Shown here in pieces: positions 1 through 6,793 of a stretch of 9,745 nt of DNA. A program made the position numbers and the translations under genes. Every line of letters starts with the position of its first letter. Within the stretch, counting starts at the first letter, position 1. A model generated the notes under the pieces. That model ran no database searches. It saw nothing but the letters and a program-made list of their open reading frames with translations, and was not told the DNA's origin. The DNA is from Parachlamydiales bacterium (GTDB taxonomy: Bacteria; Chlamydiota; Chlamydiia; Chlamydiales; SM23-39): positions 1 to 9,745 of the forward strand of contig PLXF01000136.1 in NCBI GenBank assembly GCA_003151315.1, given 5' to 3'.

Positions 1-3000
1 CCGATCGAGGGCGTCGTAACTGTATCGAGTGGTCCCTTTTTCGGTGGGATTGCCATTTTTGTTGTAGGTGAAGTGGGATGTTATTTGGTTTAGGGAATTA
101 ACATCGTAGGACTCTGCGTCCTTTTCGAGGCGGTTATGAAGCGAATCGCAGAGATAGTTATGGGGAAATAGACCCGACTCGGAGGTGAGTTGGTAGAGGT
201 CGTCGTATCCATAAGAAATCGTTTCTCCTTGGATCTCCATTTGCCGGATGTTGCCTACGGCGTCGAACTCTAAGACCGATTGGCTAAACAGGGACGAGGC
301 GATGGCGGTTTTGCGCGAGAGCGGATCGATGGTAAAACGGGTAGGACCGCAAAAACTGATGGGTTGCTCTTCTAGGAGATTACCCGAGAGGTCGTGCTGG
401 GTATAGGTGTGGGTGTAAAGCGCGGGGCCATCGATCGTCTTTCTAATGATCTGCTTGAGATCTGACGCGTTATATTTGTACTCTATCTGGCAGTTGGCTG
501 CGGGAATTAGGCACTTTTCTCTTCTTCCTGTTTTATCGTAGATATTTTGTACGAGGAAGCCTGGAAAGGTTTCAGTGAGGGTTCGACCTTGGGGATCTGT
601 GGTGCGAACGAGCTGGTCACTTGTTTGGAGGTGTCCTAGCCGATTGTAGGTCATGTGATGACTGATGGTGCCATCTGATGAGGTGATCGATTGAACGGAG
701 CTTAAATCGTCATAGGTGTAGGTGATCACAACGCCATCGGGCTTGGTTTTGTGCTCGAGTTCTCCTCGCAAGGTATAGGTTTGTTGGGTGATTTTTTCTT
801 CGAGCGTGTTGGCCGCTTCGGTTAGTTTTTCTAGGCGGCCGCGGCTGTCGTACTTCCAGCGGGTTTCCACTTGGCGCGATGGCGCGTTGGGGGAAAAAAT
901 GGTGTTGACTTGTCGAATTAGATCGCCCCTGAGGGAATAAAACTTCTCTTCGAGTGCAAGAGTTTTTTCTTTGCGCTTTTCTACTTTTACTAAGCGATTT
1001 AATGGGTCATAGGTCTCTATTGTTTGGAGGCCTAGGGGATCGGTGTGGGTCTTCTGGAGGACTTTTTTGCCATTTTCATCTGTAACATATTTATAATCAA
1101 AGACTTCTGAGAAGCCAAGCGCATCGGTTTTTTTGATGAGGCGATTGAGGGAATCGTAGCGCATCGTTTCGATCGATTCTTTGCCGTCGACAAAATGGGT
1201 GATGTGTTCTCGATTGCCAGCGCTGTCGTAGTCATAGCGGACTAAGCGAAGGACTTCGCCTGAGGTCGATTCGTCTCTTTCTTCTATGATGAGATCGAGA
1301 GCGTTGTATTCGGTGATTGTTACAAGGTCCCCTTTTTGGATGGAGGAGGGCCTGCCCATCGAATCGTAGATAAATAGACTTTTTTCCCCGCCAAACTCTT
1401 CTGAAATTTTCCGGCCCGCTTTGTCGTATTCATAGACAGTTCGATTCTTTTCGGCATCGGTTTTGACCATGAGGTGGTGCCCTGTGTATTCACAGGTTTC
1501 TTGGGAAAGCTGATGACCTGCTGAGGTGACCGTTTTTTCTATGACTCGGTTTAAGTAGTCGTAGAGATAAGAGGTGATGACTCCTAGAGGATCGGTGTGG
1601 GTTTTTAGATTGCCGTTTAGATCGTAGGTATTTTTTTCTATAGCTCCATCGGAGTATTCGATTTGGATGGGTTTACCATAGGCTGTGTAGGTGGAGGTTG
1701 TTTGATTCCCTTCTTCGTCCACTTGAAGAATGATATTGCCTCTACTGTCATAGTCTTGTTTTTTCTGAGGCGATACCCACTCTCCTGATTCGGTAAGGGT
1801 CGAGGGATGGGTGATCCGTATTTTTTGGCCGAAGAGGTTGTATTCGTACTCTGTTTTGTGCCCTTTATCATCGATTTCGTATTCGAGTTGGCTTTTTGTG
1901 TTGTAGGAGTATTCGAAGTGTTGGCGTATGCCGTCGAAGCCGGCCACATTTTTTTCGAGCATCCGGTTGGCTTGATCGTATTCACTGGTAATTTCTACTC
2001 GGCCACTACAATCTTTTTGGTAGAGGCAGTTTCCGAGGTCGTCGTATTTAAAAATAGCTTCTTGCCCTATCGGATTGGTCTCTCGAATGAGTCTCCCTTT
2101 TTCGTCATAGCCATACTCGATTTTGTATTGGAATTTATTATCGGCGTCGTAGATTTCTTTCCACTCGACCTGCGCCCCTTTTCTGTAGTGAAAGACTGTT
2201 CTTCTTAAGAGGATCTCTTTATCTCCGTCTACGTATCTCTCCTCGAGCTCTTCGGGCATGCCGATGTAGGGCTCTGCCTCGCAGGGAGTGATCACTTTAA
2301 CCGTTTTAGAGACCCCGTCATCGACCCACTCTCGGATTAAAATGAGATCGGCATCGTATTCGTAGCCATAGCGGATTTTTAGCTGGGTTCCATCGTAGAG
2401 CTCTTTTAAAACGGGGAGATTGGTGCCGGGGTAGTACTCATATTTGACGATAAGACCGCTGGGTTCCTCTTCAATGATGGGGAGGTTTTTACCGTCTTGG
2501 GTGTACTTAGCCGTTTTTATGCAACACTCCACGCCGTTGGGAAGGGGTAGGCCATCGGCGTCGAACGCAATGGGGCCTCCTTGGCCAGTGAGGTTTCCGT
2601 AGAACGACTCTCTTTCCACGTTTCCCTTCTCATCGTAGGCATAAGTGCGGCAGTAGATGGGAGTGCCGGTTTCGTCTTGGTGTGCTTTGGCGGTGAGGAG
2701 TGTCTCTTTCCAGCTAAATCTTTCTTGGTGGTGGAGAGTGGAGGCGCCTGAGTAGTGGTGAATCCAGGTAATTAGGTCTTCTATGTTCCACACATAGGCG
2801 GTTTTGTTGTTTTGGCTATCTAGAACGTAAGAACTGCCCCGGTCGTAAAAATATTGGTAAACAGGGAGCGGTGTAGCGTCTTTACCGACGGGAGAGAGGA
2901 GCTGTTTGACTTTGTAGGCCCCAGGATAATATTCGACATATTCGACTTGGAGGTTTCTTCCTTTGGGCAAAGTAAGGGAGGTGAGATACGGATATTTGAT

Positions 3001-4059
3001 GGTTTCTCCATCAGAGGTCCATTTTTTATCGGTCCAATCTAACGTTAGGCTGGGATAATCGGGAGAGTGGACCGCGCTTGTGACCCACAGTTTTTTCACT
3101 GCGCAGGGATGCCTCTCGTAGGAGATCGATTGGCCATCGCTCCCTTTTAAGAGTTGAGTAGGATTCGGGTCTTTTGAGACTCTCGGAGGAATAGCCAATC
3201 GGGCAAATACTTTTTTCCCTGAGGGACCGCTGGTTTGGATCTCTCTGAGCGAGTCTCCAGCCCATATATAATTGATCTTGTGGCCATTGGGGAGTGTTTC
3301 GGCGATCAATTTGTAGAAGTAAAACACAAACTCTTCGTCATCTTTAAAAATTCCGGAATTAGGGATGGGGACTTTTGTTTGCCATATCATGCTGACGTAT
3401 CTACGCTCAGTCCCATCTGCACAATGGAGGGTAAAACTTTTCCCTTCAGGATCTTTGCCAGGTTCGAAGGTTATGTATTGATTTTTGAGATGCGTTTGGC
3501 CGGAGATTTTCCCTTTAGCTGTATTGGCTACCCCTTTTGACTCTTTTGTAAAATCTTCTGTCGTATATTTTAACGTCTTCCATTTTGCCTTTTTCTTGGG
3601 ATCTCCAAAAAAGGAGTCGCCAATGTAAGGAGGAGAAAACGCTTCGACAAGGTAGGAAGCATCCTTCTTGTCGGGCTCCCGAGAAAGGGTGTCGAACTCC
3701 TCAGAAAAGGAATAACCCCCAAAATGGGGATGAGGTCGGTGAGGAACATGTATCTTGGGAGGATGGTAAACAATCGTCGATCCGTTTGACTCTTGGACAT
3801 AGAGCCTGTTTGTTCCTAGTGAAAACGTCGCCTCTATGTGCAAAAAGTTGTCGATTGTTGTCCCGCCGCTAATATAAGCGCGTCTTAACGAGATAGGCTC
3901 GGCTCCTTGGACGAGATAATCTTCTTCGTTCGTGTAGAAATGCCCTGTGATGACGCTAACCCCTTCAACCAAAGAGGAGGGGTCGTTTTCCGTGACGGTC
4001 GGAGAGAAGTTCGCGCAGAGCGACGAGACAAAGGCTAAAGCCAAAAGAAAGTAGTACAT
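1..4059 (-). CDS. Giant RHS/YD-repeat protein, N-terminal 1353 residues (3' end beyond window)
   Basis: Reading the minus strand from the ATG at 4057-4059 gives one uninterrupted frame of 1353 codons to the window's left edge, so the protein is larger than seen. An in-frame TGA lies two codons upstream of the ATG, which fixes the start; no good Shine-Dalgarno is visible. Residues 1-16 are hydrophobic and signal-like. Residues about 36-62 (VITGHFYTNEEDYL..PISLRRAY) match the entry motif of RHS proteins. Residues about 65-470 carry no motif I recognise. YD repeats begin loosely at Y475-D476 and Y568-D569, then run regularly (YDEKGRL at 651, YDDLGN at 672, YDQANR at 694, YDSAGN at 942) with a period near 21 residues to the edge. 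In known RHS and Tc-toxin proteins such repeats build a hollow beta-shell enclosing a C-terminal toxin. The conserved RHS core and the variable C-terminus are not in the window, so toxin, adhesin or other role is undecided. It is transcribed divergently from the RNase gene. Family assignment is sure; function is inference. Confidence 0.93.
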   Translation of the reverse strand, partial: MYYFLLALAFVSSLCANFSPTVTENDPSSLVEGVSVITGHFYTNEEDYLVQGAEPISLRRAYISGGTTIDNFLHIEATFSLGTNRLYVQESNGSTIVYHPPKIHVPHRPHPHFGGYSFSEEFDTLSREPDKKDASYLVEAFSPPYIGDSFFGDPKKKAKWKTLKYTTEDFTKESKGVANTAKGKISGQTHLKNQYITFEPGKDPEGKSFTLHCADGTERRYVSMIWQTKVPIPNSGIFKDDEEFVFYFYKLIAETLPNGHKINYIWAGDSLREIQTSGPSGKKVFARLAIPPRVSKDPNPTQLLKGSDGQSISYERHPCAVKKLWVTSAVHSPDYPSLTLDWTDKKWTSDGETIKYPYLTSLTLPKGRNLQVEYVEYYPGAYKVKQLLSPVGKDATPLPVYQYFYDRGSSYVLDSQNNKTAYVWNIEDLITWIHHYSGASTLHHQERFSWKETLLTAKAHQDETGTPIYCRTYAYDEKGNVERESFYGNLTGQGGPIAFDADGLPLPNGVECCIKTAKYTQDGKNLPIIEEEPSGLIVKYEYYPGTNLPVLKELYDGTQLKIRYGYEYDADLILIREWVDDGVSKTVKVITPCEAEPYIGMPEELEERYVDGDKEILLRRTVFHYRKGAQVEWKEIYDADNKFQYKIEYGYDEKGRLIRETNPIGQEAIFKYDDLGNCLYQKDCSGRVEITSEYDQANRMLEKNVAGFDGIRQHFEYSYNTKSQLEYEIDDKGHKTEYEYNLFGQKIRITHPSTLTESGEWVSPQKKQDYDSRGNIILQVDEEGNQTTSTYTAYGKPIQIEYSDGAIEKNTYDLNGNLKTHTDPLGVITSYLYDYLNRVIEKTVTSAGHQLSQETCEYTGHHLMVKTDAEKNRTVYEYDKAGRKISEEFGGEKSLFIYDSMGRPSSIQKGDLVTITEYNALDLIIEERDESTSGEVLRLVRYDYDSAGNREHITHFVDGKESIETMRYDSLNRLIKKTDALGFSEVFDYKYVTDENGKKVLQKTHTDPLGLQTIETYDPLNRLVKVEKRKEKTLALEEKFYSLRGDLIRQVNTIFSPNAPSRQVETRWKYDSRGRLEKLTEAANTLEEKITQQTYTLRGELEHKTKPDGVVITYTYDDLSSVQSITSSDGTISHHMTYNRLGHLQTSDQLVRTTDPQGRTLTETFPGFLVQNIYDKTGRREKCLIPAANCQIEYKYNASDLKQIIRKTIDGPALYTHTYTQHDLSGNLLEEQPISFCGPTRFTIDPLSRKTAIASSLFSQSVLEFDAVGNIRQMEIQGETISYGYDDLYQLTSESGLFPHNYLCDSLHNRLEKDAESYDVNSLNQITSHFTYNKNGNPTEKGTTRYSYDALDR
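1031..1050. repeat. Near-identical 20-bp repeat inside the RHS gene, copy 1
   Basis: This 20-mer differs at one base from the 20-mer at 1583-1602. Both encode KTHTDPLG-type residues on the minus strand (THTDPLGL here, THTDPLGV in the other copy). The identity is much higher than between neighbouring YD units, which suggests a recent duplication or gene conversion within the gene, or strong constraint. Confidence 0.7.
1583..1602. repeat. Near-identical 20-bp repeat inside the RHS gene, copy 2
   Basis: Direct-oriented partner of 1031-1050, 19 of 20 bases identical, 552 bp away. Being in the same orientation and frame (552 is divisible by 3), recombination between the copies would remove 184 codons without a frameshift. 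Confidence 0.7.
4012..4059 (-). other. Putative N-terminal signal peptide of the RHS protein
   Basis: Residues 1-16 read MYYFLLALAFVSSLCA, a hydrophobic stretch with small residues towards its end, followed by the polar NFSPTVTEND. A signal peptidase I cut after A16 is plausible. There is no lipobox: the residue before C15 is Leu, where lipoproteins need Gly, Ala or Ser. The lack of a basic residue before the hydrophobic core is atypical, so Sec export is likely but not certain. Confidence 0.6.
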
Positions 4060-4089
4060 AGTTCACACGTCTTTGAAATGAAAAGGGAT

Positions 4090-4118
4090 ATGGTAAATAT
4101 CTTAAGAAAATTTTTCAA
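4090..4118 (-). promoter_or_regulatory. Candidate housekeeping promoter for the RHS gene
   Basis: On the minus strand, TTGAAA (4118-4113) is followed after 17 bp by TACCAT (4095-4090). These match the sigma70-type consensus in 5 and 4 of 6 bases. Transcription would start near 4083, giving a leader of about 24 nt. The surrounding DNA is very AT-rich, so chance matches are easy; another -35-like TTGACT at 4158-4153 has no good partner. Confidence 0.35.
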
Positions 4119-4196
4119 TAAAATTAAAATTTGCTGAATATTTTTGTTGATAAGTCAAAAGAGATGTTCGCTCTCTCCTGCTAAAAGAATTAGGAC

Positions 4197-4225
4197 TGGA
4201 AAAAGATGGAGCGATCCTATATGAT
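4197..4225 (+). promoter_or_regulatory. Candidate promoter of the rng-plsB-ptr operon
   Basis: TATGAT at 4220-4225 matches the -10 consensus in 5 of 6 bases. At 17 bp upstream, 4197-4202 reads TGGAAA, a poor -35 (4 of 6). The predicted start near 4232 leaves a leader of about 17 nt that still contains the Shine-Dalgarno. This is the best-placed match in the intergenic region but remains a consensus-based guess. Confidence 0.4.
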
Positions 4226-4238
4226 ACGTTCTGATCCT

Positions 4239-4243
4239 AAGGA
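4239..4243 (+). promoter_or_regulatory. Shine-Dalgarno of the RNase E/G gene
   Basis: AAGGA lies 5 nt before the ATG at 4249. With the in-frame TGA at 4222-4224 just upstream, it fixes the start of the ribonuclease gene at 4249. Confidence 0.75.
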
Positions 4244-4248
4244 TATCT

Positions 4249-5790
4249 ATGCACGAAGTACTTCTGAACGTTGAATCTAAAGAGACCCGATTTGCCTATT
4301 TAAAACATGGACAGCTTCACGACCTGATTTTCGATCGGAAAAAATCGCGCCAAATCACGGGGAATATCTACCGCGGCCGCGTAATGAATATTTTGCTCAA
4401 TATCCAGTCGGCCTTTATCGATATCAATGAAGGGGAAAACGGCTTCATCCACATCAGCGACATCCTCGAAAATACGAAAAAATTCGAAGAGATGTTCGAT
4501 ATGGATTTCGACCTCGACTACGACATCTCAAAAATTGAGGCCAAGCCTAAGGCAAAAGACATTAGCCAACTGCTGAAAATCGACCAGCCTGTCTTAGTCC
4601 AAGTGGTCAAAGAGCCCATCGGCACTAAAGGGGCCCGCCTCACCTCGAATATCTCCATTGCGGGGCGCTACCTCGTTTTACTTCCTAACAACCCTCACCG
4701 CGGCGTATCGCGCAAAATTGAAGACAAAAACTCCCGCGACCGACTCAAAAAACTGATCCGCTCTTTTGAAATGCCGCAAGACATGGGGCTAATCTGCCGC
4801 ACAGCGAGCGCTGGCGCGACGACAGAGATGTTAATCGAAGAGGCGACCGACCTATTGCATAACTGGCAAGCGATCGTCGAAAAGTTCAACCAGGCCAATG
4901 GGGCCGTCCTTTTGTATGAAGAATCCGATCTGATTAAACGGGCCGTCACTCTCTGCGTCGATAAAAAATTTGACCGTCTTCTGATCGATGACTACCCCAC
5001 CTATCAGCGGTGCAAAAGTTTGTACCAAAAATATGCCGCAGAACATCCGCTTAAAATCGAGTTTTATCGAGACAAAGCGCCTATGTTTGAGCGGTTCAAT
5101 GTCGAACGGGAAATCGATCGGGCGATTCGCCGAAAAATTTGGCTCGGATCGGGAGGCTACCTCTTTTTCGACAGAACCGAGGCGATGTATACGATCGACG
5201 TCAACTCGGGACGCAGCTCGACCAATCCGACTGGCGAAGATGTCGAAGAGGCGTTAGTCCGAATCAACCTCGAAGCGGCAGAAGAGATCGCAAGGCAGCT
5301 ACGCATTCGGAATATCGGCGGACTTATCATTTGTGACTTCATCGATATGCGCTCGCGCAAAAATCAGCGTCGCGTGTTAGAGCGGCTCAAAGAGTGCATG
5401 AAGGAAGATTCGGCTAAATGCACGATCTTAGGCATGAGTGAATTTGGCCTTGTCGAAATGACTCGGCAAAGGAGCCGCGAATCGCTCTCACAAACCATTT
5501 TTACAGCTTGCCCCTATTGCACGGGAAGTGGTCTTGTGAAAAGTCATGAGAGCGTTTCGGTCGAAATTGAGCGCGCCATAAAAAAACTGATCCATTGCCA
5601 AAGCCAATACGCACTAAAGTTGGTCACCCACCCTGAGCTCAACCGCTATCTAGATACAGGCGATAAAGATTTTTATTCCCGCCTAGCTGTAGTTGCCAAC
5701 GCTCATATTGAATATGCGATTAACGACACCCTCCACCTGAACGAATTTACGTTCTACTCCACTCTCAATGGACATAAAATCGACGCCTGA
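4249..5790 (+). CDS. rng: Ribonuclease E/G family endoribonuclease (CafA/Rng type)
   Basis: This 513-residue protein is a single-strand-specific endoribonuclease expected to act in the cytoplasm in rRNA maturation and mRNA decay. The N-terminus (LLNVESKETRFAYL, then GNIYRGRV at 38-45) opens the S1 RNA-binding domain typical of RNase E/G, followed by KEPIGTKGARLT at 121-132. The catalytic DNase I-like domain holds D317 (YTIDVNSG) and D363 (ICDFIDM), which correspond to the two metal-binding aspartates of E. coli RNase E. C421-P-Y-C424-x-G is the zinc-link motif used for dimer pairing. Length is close to E. coli RNase G (489 residues), and the long scaffold tail of RNase E is absent. An acidic stretch at about 80-92, inside or next to the S1 domain, makes this part longer than in E. 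coli. It is first in a three-gene operon and probably the equivalent of chlamydial cafE (CT808, from memory). Confidence 0.95.
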   Translation: MHEVLLNVESKETRFAYLKHGQLHDLIFDRKKSRQITGNIYRGRVMNILLNIQSAFIDINEGENGFIHISDILENTKKFEEMFDMDFDLDYDISKIEAKPKAKDISQLLKIDQPVLVQVVKEPIGTKGARLTSNISIAGRYLVLLPNNPHRGVSRKIEDKNSRDRLKKLIRSFEMPQDMGLICRTASAGATTEMLIEEATDLLHNWQAIVEKFNQANGAVLLYEESDLIKRAVTLCVDKKFDRLLIDDYPTYQRCKSLYQKYAAEHPLKIEFYRDKAPMFERFNVEREIDRAIRRKIWLGSGGYLFFDRTEAMYTIDVNSGRSSTNPTGEDVEEALVRINLEAAEEIARQLRIRNIGGLIICDFIDMRSRKNQRRVLERLKECMKEDSAKCTILGMSEFGLVEMTRQRSRESLSQTIFTACPYCTGSGLVKSHESVSVEIERAIKKLIHCQSQYALKLVTHPELNRYLDTGDKDFYSRLAVVANAHIEYAINDTLHLNEFTFYSTLNGHKIDA

Positions 5791-6793
5791 ACACCTTTTT
5801 TTCGAAGAATTGCAAAAGCTGCAAACCAAGGGACTAATCTCCTCTAAATACCAGCAGATTCTTTTGCAATTTTACGACTGTTTTAAACGGGCCGTTAAAG
5901 AGGCGGGGCACCCCTTTGAACAAATTCTCCCCACTTTTCTCCTTTTTTTACATCTCCTAGAAGAACAATTTCGCCATCCCTTTTCCTTCGAGCCTTACCA
6001 CCGAAAAATCAGACAGCCGATCGATTACTACCAATTCTCCCTCGATTTCATTAGACCTCTGATCAATTTCTCCTCTTCTCGGGTAAACGGACTCGAGATC
6101 CTCGATCAGATTGAGCGGCAGATCATGCAAGGTGACAATGTAATTTTCCTCGCCAATCACCAAACAGAAACCGACCCGCAAGCGATCTCTATTTTGTTGG
6201 AAAAAACACACCCCACACTCGCCGAATCGATCATTTACGTCGCGGGAGAGAGGGTCGTGACCGATCCGATCGCGATCCCCTTTAGCCTGGGGTGCGATCT
6301 GTTGTGCGTCTATTCGAAACGCTACATCGATCACCCGCCTGAATTAAAGATGGAAAAGCAGCTCCACAATAAAAATACGATGGAGCTGATGAGCCGTCTT
6401 TTGCAAGAGGGGGGAAAAGCCATTTACGTAGCCCCATCGGGCGGAAGAGACCGTCCCAATAAAGAGGGCGTTGTCGAAGTGGCCCCCTTTGATCCCCAAA
6501 GTATTGAAATGTTCTATCTCATGGCTAAAAAAGCGAAACGGACGACCCATTTTTATCCCCTTTCACTTTCCACCTATCAACTTCTTCCCCCGCCTGATAC
6601 AATTCAAAAAGAATTGGGTGAACTTCGCTATGCTAAATATTCGCCGATCCACCTCTATTTCGCCCCTGAGTTTGACATGGTCCATTATCCCGGTTGTGAT
6701 GAGGCCGACAAAACACAAAGACGGATGAATCGGGCAGAGGCCATTTGCCAAATCGTTAGACACAACTACCACATTCTAGAGGCATATACATGA
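5768..6793 (+). CDS. plsB: Glycerol-3-phosphate acyltransferase, soluble plastid-like type
   Basis: The 341-residue product should transfer an acyl group to the sn-1 position of glycerol 3-phosphate, giving lysophosphatidic acid, the first step of phospholipid synthesis. Acyltransferase blocks appear in order: NHQTETD with the HX4D pair H131 and D136; AGERVVTDP at 159-167, followed by PFSLGCDLLCVYSK; the glycerol-phosphate-binding APSGGRDRP at 222-230; and FYPLSLSTYQLLPPP at 262-276. These closely follow plant chloroplast GPAT (ATS1) and not the much larger membrane PlsB of E. coli. Plastid homologues prefer acyl-ACP; the same donor is inferred here. No membrane segment is evident. Its start lies 23 nt inside the RNase gene and has no Shine-Dalgarno, so translation probably depends on ribosomes finishing the upstream gene. 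The next in-frame Met is M120, just before the catalytic motif, so 5768 is the only sensible ATG. It matches chlamydial plsB (CT807) in type and position. Confidence 0.93.
   Translation: MDIKSTPEHLFFEELQKLQTKGLISSKYQQILLQFYDCFKRAVKEAGHPFEQILPTFLLFLHLLEEQFRHPFSFEPYHRKIRQPIDYYQFSLDFIRPLINFSSSRVNGLEILDQIERQIMQGDNVIFLANHQTETDPQAISILLEKTHPTLAESIIYVAGERVVTDPIAIPFSLGCDLLCVYSKRYIDHPPELKMEKQLHNKNTMELMSRLLQEGGKAIYVAPSGGRDRPNKEGVVEVAPFDPQSIEMFYLMAKKAKRTTHFYPLSLSTYQLLPPPDTIQKELGELRYAKYSPIHLYFAPEFDMVHYPGCDEADKTQRRMNRAEAICQIVRHNYHILEAYT
6778..6782 (+). promoter_or_regulatory. Shine-Dalgarno-like site of the M16 protease gene
   Basis: AGAGG lies 7 nt before the ATG at 6790, inside the last codons of plsB. 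With the 4-nt ATGA stop-start overlap, it supports 6790 as the start and allows reinitiation by ribosomes leaving plsB. Confidence 0.55.

Larger units (their letters stand above)
1..2109 (-). repeat. Regular YD-repeat region of the RHS protein
   Basis: From residue 651 to the last codon in the window the protein is a run of degenerate units of the form Y-D-x-x-G-x-x, repeated about every 21 residues. Examples are YDEKGRL, YDDLGNC, YDSRGNI, YDLNGNL, YDKAGRK, YDSMGRP, YDSAGNR, YDSLNRL, YDPLNRL, YDSRGRL and YDKTGRR. On the + strand this shows as recurring gtcgta / atcgta / tcgtattc strings. The units vary in sequence, so this is old protein-level repetition and not a recent DNA tandem array. Confidence 0.9.

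Noticed and set aside
1807..2208. 133-codon open frame on the + strand with a hydrophobic product
   Set aside because: It lies entirely antisense to the RHS gene, and its hydrophobic composition follows from reading the YD-repeat codons backwards. No Shine-Dalgarno or family motif is seen.
3026..3872. Several 76-101-codon frames on both strands within the start of the RHS gene
   Set aside because: They overlap the long RHS frame out of register. The RHS frame has a start, an upstream stop and recognisable domains, so these are shadows.
4012..4059. RHS protein as a lipoprotein anchored at C15
   Set aside because: The residues before the cysteine are S-S-L; Leu at -1 does not fit a lipobox.
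4221..4274. 17-codon upstream frame (ATG at 4221) overlapping the start of rng
   Set aside because: Its ATG falls within the likely -10 box, so it would not be in the transcript, and it has no ribosome binding site.
4695..6772. Antisense and out-of-frame open frames of 64-125 codons inside rng and plsB
   Set aside because: They overlap genes with intact catalytic motifs and have low-complexity or arginine/serine-rich products typical of shadow frames.
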